DNA of 7,007 nt from a bacterium (GTDB taxonomy: Bacteria; Zhuqueibacterota; Zhuqueibacteria; Residuimicrobiales; Krinioviventaceae): positions 1-7,007 of the forward strand of contig JAJRST010000067.1 of assembly GCA_024278645.1 (NCBI GenBank), given 5' to 3'. The notes under the pieces are model-generated. The model was not told the DNA's origin. It searched no databases and worked only from the letters and a program-made list of their open reading frames with translations. Of this stretch, positions 1 to 7,006 are shown one piece after another. Positions within the stretch are counted from its first letter, which is position 1; each line of letters opens with the position of its first letter. The position numbers and the translations under genes are program-made.

Positions 1-3000
1 ATGGTGATCGTCAGCGGCTCATCGGCGCCGACTATTTTCGTACTGGCGCGTCGCAGGCTGTTGAGCAGAAACCAGGCGCCGCCGGGAACGAGAACAGTGG
101 CCAGCAGCAGCCAGGCGATGCGCCAGAGCGCGCTGTCCACGTTGGCATACACAAGCCAGACAAGGAGCAGCCAGGCGGCAAGCTGCGCGCTCTTGAGCTT
201 CCAATTCAAGCCGCGCAGCCAGGCCAGGGCGTTTTCCAACCCGGAATGAAATGTGGGGATAAAAACGAGCGTGAACAGCGTACTAAGCGCCAGGCCGCCG
301 ATGACAGTGATCGCAAACGGGGCGCCTATTTTGGCGACATATTCCGCCTTGCCCATGGCCAGGGGAATCATGGCAATGATCGTGGTGATGGCGGTAATCA
401 GAATCGGCCGCACGCGCGCGTGCCCGGCCATCATCAACGCCCGCGGACGCGAAAAACCGCGCCGCCGCAGGATGCGCGTGTAATCGAGATAAATGATGCC
501 GTTATTGACGACCACGCCCAGCAAAATCAAAAAGCCGATGAGCGTGTTGGCGTTGAGCAAAGAGTTGCCGGTAAACACCAGCGCCCACAGCGAACCGATG
601 GCCGCCAGCGGAATGGTGAACATCATCACCACCGGCGTGGCCAGAGATTCGAACACCGCCGCCAGGATCATGTAAATCAGGATGAACGCCGCGCCAATGA
701 GAAAATAGAAATCGGACAGGTCCGTATCGTCGTGCACCACCTCCACGGCGATGCCGGAGGGGATGTTCAGACTTGCGATGAGATCGTCGACCTCCTGGCG
801 CGCGGCGACGAGCAACTCCTTGGAATCGGTTATCTCGGAGATAAAGCGGTAATTCACATCAACTTGTTTTTCCTGGTTGACGCGATTGATTGTCGCCAGC
901 CCCTCGGCAAGCACAATTCGGCTGATGTCCTGCATTTGATAGGTTTCGCCGGAAGACGACGCCTGCACCTCCAGCATTTTCAGATCATCCAGCTTTTTAT
1001 CCACCAGACTGTCGCCGCGAATGATGATATCATACTCGTCGGTTCCCTGCTTGAAGGCGAGCTGCGTGTTCACCTCGTTTCGAAAAGAGGACAATTCGCG
1101 AGCCACATCCTGCAGGGTCAGGCCATAATTGTTCAGCAGCATCATATCGAAATAGAGGTTCACCTGCGGGCGGTCGCCGGCGGCGCCGACAAAAGAGCGC
1201 TGGATGGCGTCAAGATCGTCCAGGTAATCGCTGATATCCTCGGCCAGGTTTCGCATGGTCTCGAAATTCTGCCCCTTGATGATGACGCGTTCCGAGGCCG
1301 AACCGATGCCCAACATGCGCTCCAGGTTGGCGCCGCGGCTGCTGCCCATGCCGCCCTGGAAGCGCCGGCTGCTCGTCGGCGGTTCAAAGCTGATTTCGCC
1401 GCCGCGAACGCGATCAAAGCGGTCGCCGACATCCTCTTTGATCTGCACCAGGGTGCGCCCGTCGATCTTTTCGTAATCCTCCAGCAGCTTTACGGTGACC
1501 ACGGCGTCCTCTTCGTAGACCTTGCTGACCACCTCTTCTTTCTCCTTCAGATCCTCGAGCGCCTTTTCAATGTCCTGCACCACAAGATCGGTGCGCTCCA
1601 GCGTGGCCCCGCTGCTCATGGTGACATAGATGTTAAACTCGCGCGATTCGACCTCTTCCGGTACATTGATGCTGACCGCCAGGGCGATAATCAGGCTGAG
1701 AAAAAAGAGCAGCACGGCGCCGCCGACCGTTCGCGCCGGGTAGCGCATGCTCGATTTGAGAAGGACGTTGTAAATTTGCAGCAGGCGATTTTTTTGCGAC
1801 ACGCGTTGAAAGCTGGGAATCATGCCCACGCCGCGGCGCTGCAACAAGGCGTAGGTGGCCATTGGAATGAGCAACAGCGCCACGGCCAGCGAAACCAGCA
1901 GCGTGGAAATGATGGAGACGCCGATGTGGCGGCCCAGCAGCCGGACGATAAAATTCTCGGCAAAAATAAACGGCAGGAAAACGGTGATGGTGGTGAGCGT
2001 CGCGGCGAGAATGGAGCGCCACACTTCCTGCGTGCCCTGGATGACCGCTTGTTCGTTGGCGCGCCCCTTGGAGAGCAGGCGGTAGATGTTTTCCATCACC
2101 ACCACGCTGTTGTCCAGCAGCATGCCCACGGCCAGGGCCATGCCGACAAGCGTCAGGCTGTTGACGGAAATGCCGCCGGCATAGAAAAAATTGAACGCCG
2201 CGAAAATGGAGATGGGCAGGGCAATGGCGATCATCAGCACCCAGCGGATGTTGCGCAGAAAAATCCACAGTACAAAAACGGCCAGCAGACCGCCGAACAG
2301 CGCCAGCTCGATGATCATATTGATATTGTCTTCGATCCGCTCCGCCGAATCGCTCTGGATGACAATCTCCACATCAAGCGGCGTCAGTTTTTTGTTGAGC
2401 GAGGCGATGACATCGCGCGTCTTGTGCGCCAGGGCGATGAGATTGACCTGCGAATCGCGGCCGAGCTGAACGGTGACCGCATCCTTGCCGTTGACGCGGC
2501 TTATGGAGGTCGGCTCCTTGACGCCGAAAAAGACGTCGGCCACATCCTTGAGCAGCACCGGCCCGGCGTCGTTGACGACGATGTTTTCAATCTGACTGAC
2601 GTCGGTATAATCGGCGACAAGATTGACAAAATAGTAACGGTTTTTATCGTACGCTTTGCCGACGAACGTTTTGACTTGCGCATTTTGTGCGATCACATTG
2701 CGGATGCGCGAGGGCGTGATGTGGTAGGCCCTGGCGGCGTCCAGGTCCAGAATGACCTCTACGGACTTTTCGCGCCCGCCGAACACCTGCACGCCGGCGA
2801 CGCCGTCAATATTTTGCAGTTCCTGAACAATTCTTTGATCGACGATCTCGCGCACCCGATCCGGGCCGCCCGAGCCTCGAACCTGCAGGCTCATAAATTG
2901 ATTGCTCAATTGCTCGGTATCGATCTTGATCACCGAAATCATAAACTCGTCGCCCAGCATCGACTTGATCGCATTGATCTTTTCGTCCAGGCGCAGGGTG

Positions 3001-3314
3001 GCGTATTTGGTGTTGACGTTCTGATGAAAATAGACATAGATCGTGCCGCCGTTGCGCTGCACAAAAGACTCGATGCGGTCGATGCCCTCCAGCGTGGACA
3101 CCGCGCCCTCCAGCGGCACAATCGCCTGCGTTTCGATATAGGAGGGATCCATATCCAGTTGCGAACGCGCCTGCACTATGAGAAAAGGCAGCTCGGCGTT
3201 GGGAAACAGCTCGACGGGAAGCTGTTTATACGAAATGACGCCGAGAAGCACCAGCGCGGTGAACAGCATGGAGATGAAGATTTTGCGTTTTATGACAAAT
3301 TCAGTGATATTCAT
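1..3314 (-). CDS. RND efflux permease, HAE1 type, with C-terminal extension (3' end outside window)
   Basis: Predicted inner-membrane proton-driven exporter of hydrophobic or amphiphilic compounds. The frame is open for 1104 codons from ATG 3314 to the left edge; an in-frame TGA at 3332-3330 lies just upstream, so this is the first possible ATG. No strong Shine-Dalgarno is visible. Order seen: TM1 (about 11-28) with QLPVELFP after it; porter domain; TM2-TM6 (about 334-490), TM4 carrying GMLLDNSVVVMENI (D401, N402); TM7 (about 529-549); second porter domain with a Gly/Ser/Arg-rich stretch at 648-663; TM8-TM12 (about 868-1020), TM10 carrying GVVVNNGIIYLDY (N937, N938). AcrB has Asp-Asp in TM4 and Lys in TM10, so the proton relay differs. 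A usual family member ends soon after TM12 (LVFIPTF). This one continues at least 85 residues with two more hydrophobic segments (about 1043-1057 and 1066-1085) and no stop. It follows another RND gene after 284 bp. Substrate unknown. Confidence 0.93.
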   Translation of the reverse strand, partial: MNITEFVIKRKIFISMLFTALVLLGVISYKQLPVELFPNAELPFLIVQARSQLDMDPSYIETQAIVPLEGAVSTLEGIDRIESFVQRNGGTIYVYFHQNVNTKYATLRLDEKINAIKSMLGDEFMISVIKIDTEQLSNQFMSLQVRGSGGPDRVREIVDQRIVQELQNIDGVAGVQVFGGREKSVEVILDLDAARAYHITPSRIRNVIAQNAQVKTFVGKAYDKNRYYFVNLVADYTDVSQIENIVVNDAGPVLLKDVADVFFGVKEPTSISRVNGKDAVTVQLGRDSQVNLIALAHKTRDVIASLNKKLTPLDVEIVIQSDSAERIEDNINMIIELALFGGLLAVFVLWIFLRNIRWVLMIAIALPISIFAAFNFFYAGGISVNSLTLVGMALAVGMLLDNSVVVMENIYRLLSKGRANEQAVIQGTQEVWRSILAATLTTITVFLPFIFAENFIVRLLGRHIGVSIISTLLVSLAVALLLIPMATYALLQRRGVGMIPSFQRVSQKNRLLQIYNVLLKSSMRYPARTVGGAVLLFFLSLIIALAVSINVPEEVESREFNIYVTMSSGATLERTDLVVQDIEKALEDLKEKEEVVSKVYEEDAVVTVKLLEDYEKIDGRTLVQIKEDVGDRFDRVRGGEISFEPPTSSRRFQGGMGSSRGANLERMLGIGSASERVIIKGQNFETMRNLAEDISDYLDDLDAIQRSFVGAAGDRPQVNLYFDMMLLNNYGLTLQDVARELSSFRNEVNTQLAFKQGTDEYDIIIRGDSLVDKKLDDLKMLEVQASSSGETYQMQDISRIVLAEGLATINRVNQEKQVDVNYRFISEITDSKELLVAARQEVDDLIASLNIPSGIAVEVVHDDTDLSDFYFLIGAAFILIYMILAAVFESLATPVVMMFTIPLAAIGSLWALVFTGNSLLNANTLIGFLILLGVVVNNGIIYLDYTRILRRRGFSRPRALMMAGHARVRPILITAITTIIAMIPLAMGKAEYVAKIGAPFAITVIGGLALSTLFTLVFIPTFHSGLENALAWLRGLNWKLKSAQLAAWLLLVWLVYANVDSALWRIAWLLLATVLVPGGAWFLLNSLRRASTKIVGADEPLTIT

Positions 3315-3377
3315 TCCGGTTCTTGTCTTTCACTCAAGATCGTATGGCATCCAATCGTAATGGACCAAACAAAAGAA

Positions 3378-3469
3378 TTCACGCAAAGACGCGGAGCCGC
3401 AAAGGAATCGCAAAGTTTTTTTGAGGGAGGCCTTTGCGTAACCTTTGCGTCATTGCGACTTTGCGCGAG
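3378..3469. repeat. Long imperfect inverted repeat built from CGCAAAG words
   Basis: Left arm 3378-3415 and right arm 3432-3469 are each 38 bp and are reverse complements at 28 of 38 positions, around a 16-bp centre that starts with a T run. The arms are themselves repetitive: ACGCAAAG-like 8-mers occur in tandem in the left arm (3381, 3389, 3397) with a further CGCAAAG at 3409, and CTTTGCG words recur in the right arm. Transcribed from either strand it would fold into a long hairpin. There is no clean U-tract after it on the minus strand, so a classical terminator is not supported. Similar CGCAAAG-rich elements are familiar from intergenic regions of environmental bacteria, but I cannot name a family. 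Confidence 0.8.
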
Positions 3470-3506
3470 TTTTTATCTTTTACCATTCATTATTTGCGAA
3501 CAAAAC

Positions 3507-3581
3507 AATCGTTTTGCCCTAAATCGTCTTGCCTTTAACCATCCTGTCCTAGATTATTTTGTCCCAAATCATTTTGTCATT
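3507..3581. repeat. Five tandem degenerate 15-bp repeats
   Basis: Five contiguous 15-bp units start at 3507, 3522, 3537, 3552 and 3567, with no insertions or deletions between them. Consensus on the plus strand is AATCATTTTGTCCTA. Columns 2, 6, 9, 10 and 12 (A, T, T, G, C) are invariant. Units 1-2 share G at column 5 and C at column 11, while units 3-5 share A and T there, which suggests block duplication. The repeat ends 17 bp from the stop codon of the first permease, so it lies in that gene's 3' untranslated region. Its role is unknown. Confidence 0.85.
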
Positions 3582-3598
3582 TCTCACTCACCCGCTGA

Positions 3599-6500
3599 TT
3601 ATTTCGCCAGTCTGTCCAGTTTCAGGTAAACGCATGGGATGACGATCAAGGTCAGCATAGTGGAAGTAACCAGCCCGCCGATCACCGCCAGCGCCATGGG
3701 CTGCCGCAGGGCGGCGCCTTCGCCAAAGCCGAAGGTCAACGGCAGCAGCGCCAGGATAGTGGTCAGGCTGGTCATGATGATCGGGCGGATGCGACGCTGT
3801 CCGGCTTCAAGAATGGCGTCCCTGACGGCCATGCCCCCGCGCTTGAGCTGGTTGATGGCGTCGACCAGGATGATTGAATCGTTCACCGCAATGCCGGCGA
3901 GCATGATCACGCCGATCAACGCCATAATGTCGAACGGCTTGCCGACGAGTAAAAAGATAAACACGACGCCGGTCATGGCCAGCGGAATGGTCAGCAAAAT
4001 GGTGAACGGGTGCACCAGCGACTCGAATTGCGACGCCATGACCATGTACACCAAGAGAATCGACAGCAAAAGGGCGAAACGCAGATTGGCGAACGCCTCC
4101 TGGCGTTTTTGCTCCTCGCCGGTTATTTCAAAACGATACTCCGCCGGCAGCGGGATAGTTGACAATTCGGTTTTGATATCCCGGACTACGGCGTCAAACG
4201 GCCGCTCCGTTTTCAGATGCGCGGTGACAAATCCGACGCGGGCCTGGTTATGGCGATTGATCTCCCTGGGGGCGGTGGCGAACTCGATGTCCGCCACATC
4301 ATCCAGGCGAATCTTTTGCTGGCCGCTGCGCAGTTCAATGTCGCCCAATCGACTCACCGCCACATCGGGAAGGCGCAGGGTGATGTCCTGCAGTTCGCCT
4401 CCCGTCTCCCATTCGCCGGCCGCGGCGCCGCTCAAATGGTTTTGCAGCTCGGCGGCCACCGTTTCGATGCCGACATTGAGAATGCCGGCGCGAATGCGAT
4501 CTAGCTTGACATTGACCTCGGTGCGGCCCCGGTCAAAGCCGGTCTCCACGTTAAAAAGGTCCGGCATCGCCGCCATCTTTTGTTTCGCCTGCCCTATCAA
4601 CTCCTGAATCACCTCCAGCTCCTCTCCCGCCGCCTGCACGACGATCGGCGCTTCATCCGTGCCCAGCGTCATCCGCAGGGCGCTTTCGCCGTTCACATAT
4701 TGAACCTCCACATCGGGGATCATCGAAAGCTTTTGGTTCAAAAGGGCGAGGATCTCTTCGGAAGTCATCGAGCGCTCTCCTTGCAGCCGCAGGTAAATTT
4801 TGGCGCTGTTTTCATCTTCAAACAAATCATCGTTGTCGGCGACGCCGCTCGTCGGCCCCACGGTGGTGTACATGCTTTCGACCTGATCGCCCACCAGCGA
4901 GCGGATGGTCGTCTCGATGTCGCGCACCGTCTTGTCCGTGCGGTACAGCTCCGTCCCTTCTGGCAGCGTGACGTCGATGCGCAGCTCGCCGGCGTCCGTC
5001 CGGGGAATGAACTCGCTGCCGATGACCGGCAGCAACAGCAGCGAGGCGGCGATCAGTCCGGCGCTGACCAGAATCACCGTCCAGGGCCGCTGCAACACTT
5101 TTGACAACGCCTTTTCGTACCAGCCAAAGCGGATGGAGTCGCTTTTGATGACCTCGCTTGTGCGCAGCAGCTTGCTGCTCAACATGGGAATGACCAGAAT
5201 GGCGACGACGAGAGAGGAGAGCAGCGCAAAAGCCACGGTCCACGCCTGGTCCTTGAACAGCTCGCCGGCGGCGCCGTGCAAATAGACGATGGGCAAAAAG
5301 ACGACCACCGTGGTCAGCGTCGATGCGGCGACAGCGCCGCCCACCTGCGCCGCGCCTTCGACGGACGCCTCCTTTATCGACATGCCGGCTTCCATATTGC
5401 GAAAGATGTTCTCCATGACCACAATGGCGTTGTCGACCAGCATGCCGGCGCCGAGCGCCAGACCGCCCAGGGTCATGACGTTCAGCGTCAGGCCGTTGAA
5501 ATACATGAGATTAAAGGTGGCGATGATGGATATGGGAATGGCCAGGCTGATGATGAACGTCGTGCCGATTCGCCGCAAAAAGACGAACAGCACGACGACG
5601 GCGAGCAGGATGCCGATCAGCGCCGTTTGCTTGACTTCATCGATGGCCGTGATGATAAAACGGCCCTGGTTCTGAATGACGACGAGATTGTAGCCCGGCA
5701 GCGCTTTTTGCAGGCTTTCCAGGTTTTCGAGCACAACGTTGACCGCTTTGACCGTGTTGAACTTTGTCTCCTTGTACACGGCCAGGGCGACGCAGCGTTT
5801 TCCGTTCACGTGAACGATGTTCTCCGGCTCTTTATTCTGAAAATGAATGTCGGCGACGTCGCGCAGGAATACCGGAATGCGTTCGCCGGGGATCGGCTCG
5901 CCGGCCATATCGACCGTCTGACGGTAGGCGACGATGATCGAACCGATGTCATCCAGCTCCCGGATCTCGGAGACGCCCTTGACCACGTATTTCCGCCCCA
6001 TCTCGACGATGGACCCGCCGGAAACGTTGCGGTTGTAGCTGTTGATCTTTTGAGTAATGTCCGACGGCGTCAGGTTGAACGCCTGCATCAGCCAGGCGTC
6101 GGTTTCGACGACAACCTCTTTCTCCTCCGCGCCGAGCAGCGCCACTTCGGCGATGCCCTCCAGCCGCACCAGTTCGTTGCGCAGATAGTTTTCCGCCACC
6201 TTGCGCAGCTCGTCCATGTCGTCGATCCTTGGGTTGGACAACGCCAGGGTCATCATCGGCGCGGCGTTCGGGTCATGTTGCGTGATATTCAGCTCGTCGA
6301 GATCGGCGTTTTGCATGAATGTAGTGAGCGATTTTTGCAGGTCGAGAAAAGCCTCGTCCATATCCGCGTCCCAGGCATATTCCACCGTCACCTGCGCCGC
6401 GCCGACGCGGGAAACGGAGGACACCTGGGTCACTTTTTTCTGGCGGATGGCGATGGACTCGATGTTGCGCACAAACTGCTGCTCGATCTCCTCCGGCGGC

Positions 6501-6664
6501 CTCTCCCCCGCCTTGATCTCCACAAAGATGCGCGGATTGTTGAGATCGGGAAACAGGTCGACGCCCAGCTTGCTGAACGAAATGTAGCCGAGCAGCAGCA
6601 CAGCCAGAATCAACATGACGATGGTCACCGGGTAATCGACGGAAAAACGGGTCAATGTCTTCAT
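3599..6664 (-). CDS. RND efflux permease, HAE1 type (complete)
   Basis: Predicted inner-membrane proton-driven exporter, the pump of a tripartite efflux system. It has 1021 residues, normal for the family (about 1000-1050). Seen in order: TM1 (about 12-30) followed by KLGVDLFPDLN; porter domain 1; TM2-TM6 (about 346-497), TM4 with GAGMLVDNAIVVMENI (D411, N412); TM7 (about 528-547); porter domain 2 with the start-of-loop motif GSEFIPRTDAGE; TM8-TM12 (about 862-1013), TM10 with GIAVNDSIILVDAINQL (N928, D929) and RRIRPIIMTSLTTI after it. TM4 keeps one of AcrB's two aspartates and TM10 has Asn in place of the AcrB lysine. I chose ATG 6664 because an AGG lies 6 nt upstream and MKTLTRFSVDYP is a typical RND N-terminus; a TTG at 6694 in the same frame would add 10 residues. 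TAA at 3601-3599. Glycine-rich heavy-metal (CzcA) hallmarks are absent, so drug, lipid or solvent export is likelier than metal export. Substrate unknown. Confidence 0.96.
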   Translation of the reverse strand: MKTLTRFSVDYPVTIVMLILAVLLLGYISFSKLGVDLFPDLNNPRIFVEIKAGERPPEEIEQQFVRNIESIAIRQKKVTQVSSVSRVGAAQVTVEYAWDADMDEAFLDLQKSLTTFMQNADLDELNITQHDPNAAPMMTLALSNPRIDDMDELRKVAENYLRNELVRLEGIAEVALLGAEEKEVVVETDAWLMQAFNLTPSDITQKINSYNRNVSGGSIVEMGRKYVVKGVSEIRELDDIGSIIVAYRQTVDMAGEPIPGERIPVFLRDVADIHFQNKEPENIVHVNGKRCVALAVYKETKFNTVKAVNVVLENLESLQKALPGYNLVVIQNQGRFIITAIDEVKQTALIGILLAVVVLFVFLRRIGTTFIISLAIPISIIATFNLMYFNGLTLNVMTLGGLALGAGMLVDNAIVVMENIFRNMEAGMSIKEASVEGAAQVGGAVAASTLTTVVVFLPIVYLHGAAGELFKDQAWTVAFALLSSLVVAILVIPMLSSKLLRTSEVIKSDSIRFGWYEKALSKVLQRPWTVILVSAGLIAASLLLLPVIGSEFIPRTDAGELRIDVTLPEGTELYRTDKTVRDIETTIRSLVGDQVESMYTTVGPTSGVADNDDLFEDENSAKIYLRLQGERSMTSEEILALLNQKLSMIPDVEVQYVNGESALRMTLGTDEAPIVVQAAGEELEVIQELIGQAKQKMAAMPDLFNVETGFDRGRTEVNVKLDRIRAGILNVGIETVAAELQNHLSGAAAGEWETGGELQDITLRLPDVAVSRLGDIELRSGQQKIRLDDVADIEFATAPREINRHNQARVGFVTAHLKTERPFDAVVRDIKTELSTIPLPAEYRFEITGEEQKRQEAFANLRFALLLSILLVYMVMASQFESLVHPFTILLTIPLAMTGVVFIFLLVGKPFDIMALIGVIMLAGIAVNDSIILVDAINQLKRGGMAVRDAILEAGQRRIRPIIMTSLTTILALLPLTFGFGEGAALRQPMALAVIGGLVTSTMLTLIVIPCVYLKLDRLAK

Positions 6665-6670
6665 GAAAAA

Positions 6671-6676
6671 CCTATC
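6671..6676 (-). promoter_or_regulatory. SD-like ribosome binding site of the first RND gene
   Basis: The minus strand reads GATAGG, then six bases (TTTTTC), then ATG at 6664. The AGG core and its spacing fit a short Shine-Dalgarno sequence and support ATG 6664 over the upstream in-frame TTG at 6694. Confidence 0.45.
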
Positions 6677-6735
6677 ATTGGAGAAATGCGTCAATGGGAT
6701 TGCTGCAGATTAGACTATAGCGCAGCGGTTTTTAT

Positions 6736-6803
6736 GCCATGCCCCGGCAAAGACATCGCGAGAAACGGAGCGACGAAGCGATCTCCCGCCATGCGCCGGG
6801 AAA
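6736..6803. repeat. 16-bp direct repeat bracketing a GCGAAGCGAC-type dispersed repeat
   Basis: GCCATGCCCCGGCAAA at 6736-6751 recurs as GCCATGCGCCGGGAAA at 6788-6803, identical at 14 of 16 positions and 52 bp apart. Each copy contains a short GC-rich near-palindrome (CCCCGG or CGCCGG). Between them the minus strand reads GAGATCGCTTCGTCGCTCC and then CTCGCGATGTC. This resembles the common dispersed intergenic repeat of environmental bacteria of the general form GAGATTGCTTCG...CTCGCAATGAC. The resemblance is from memory and has not been searched. Confidence 0.6.
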
Positions 6804-6903
6804 TTCAGGTTTTAATAAAGGACGTATGAAGCGGGGGAATTGTTCCGAAAACGGGATGGTTTTAAAGACTGGAGGCCGCGTTGAGAGACTATCGAAAAAG
6901 TAC

Positions 6904-6938
6904 ACGACCCCGGTTGTCCGAAGGACACCGGGTGTCGT
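6904..6938. repeat. Palindromic repeat, copy 1
   Basis: Arms 6904-6919 and 6923-6938 pair at 13 of 16 positions around a GAA loop. The inner stem GTCC-GAA-GGAC is perfect and is followed outward by a CCGG-rich segment. It shares its core (CCGG, GTCCG, GGACA, CCGG) with the palindrome 24 bp to the right. It may be a REP-like element or the folded end of a transcript from a gene beyond 7007. Confidence 0.7.
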
Positions 6939-6961
6939 AAACACCTTAAAATCATAACGTT

Positions 6962-7006
6962 CCAAACACCCGGAGTCCGTCGTTCGGCGGACATCCGGGG
7001 TTTTGG
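6962..7006. repeat. Palindromic repeat, copy 2
   Basis: Arms 6962-6979 and 6988-7006 pair over CCAAA/TTTGG at the outside, then CCCGGA/TCCGGG and GTCCG/CGGAC, with one unpaired base and a two-base mismatch, around an eight-base centre. The core matches the palindrome at 6904-6938. On the plus strand a short T run (7001-7004) falls within the outer arm, so an independent terminator is possible but weak. Confidence 0.7.

Larger units (their letters stand above)
3315..3598. other. Intergenic gap between the two RND genes, filled with repeats
   Basis: The 284 bp between the stop of the first permease and the ATG of the second hold no credible gene. The half next to the first permease is AT-rich and carries five tandem 15-bp units; the middle carries a 92-bp imperfect inverted repeat. 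Both are listed separately. This gap is long for two genes of one operon, so the second gene may have its own promoter or may be read through a structured leader; no clear -35/-10 pair is visible. Confidence 0.85.

Noticed and set aside
1633..2268. Minus-strand frame of 211 codons inside the second permease
   Set aside because: It is out of frame with the permease, whose own frame is unbroken here; no frameshift is needed. The composition (His, Arg, Pro rich) is that of a shadow.
3378..3469. Rho-independent terminator between the permeases
   Set aside because: The stem is long but interrupted and has no clear U-tract immediately after it on the minus strand; it is better described as a repeat.
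3378..3581. CRISPR-like array
   Set aside because: The units are only 8 or 15 bp, with no unique spacers of regular length between them.
246..3629. Very long plus-strand open frame of 1127 codons
   Set aside because: It lies antisense to the second permease, is rich in His, Gln, Asp and Arg with no domain-like pattern, and runs on through the 15-bp repeat. The opposite strand gives a clear RND protein.
6689..6720. Possible promoter with TTGACG (6694-6689) or CTATAG (6720-6715) on the minus strand
   Set aside because: The two hexamers are in the wrong order and no properly spaced partner is visible for either.
5276..6829. Plus-strand open frame of 517 codons
   Set aside because: Antisense to the start of the first permease, His/Asp/Gln-rich, and it ends in the repeat region upstream.
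6732..6994. Small open frames on both strands upstream of the first permease
   Set aside because: They translate the palindromes and the dispersed repeat (for example EIASSLR-type strings), have no good ribosome binding site, and overlap each other.
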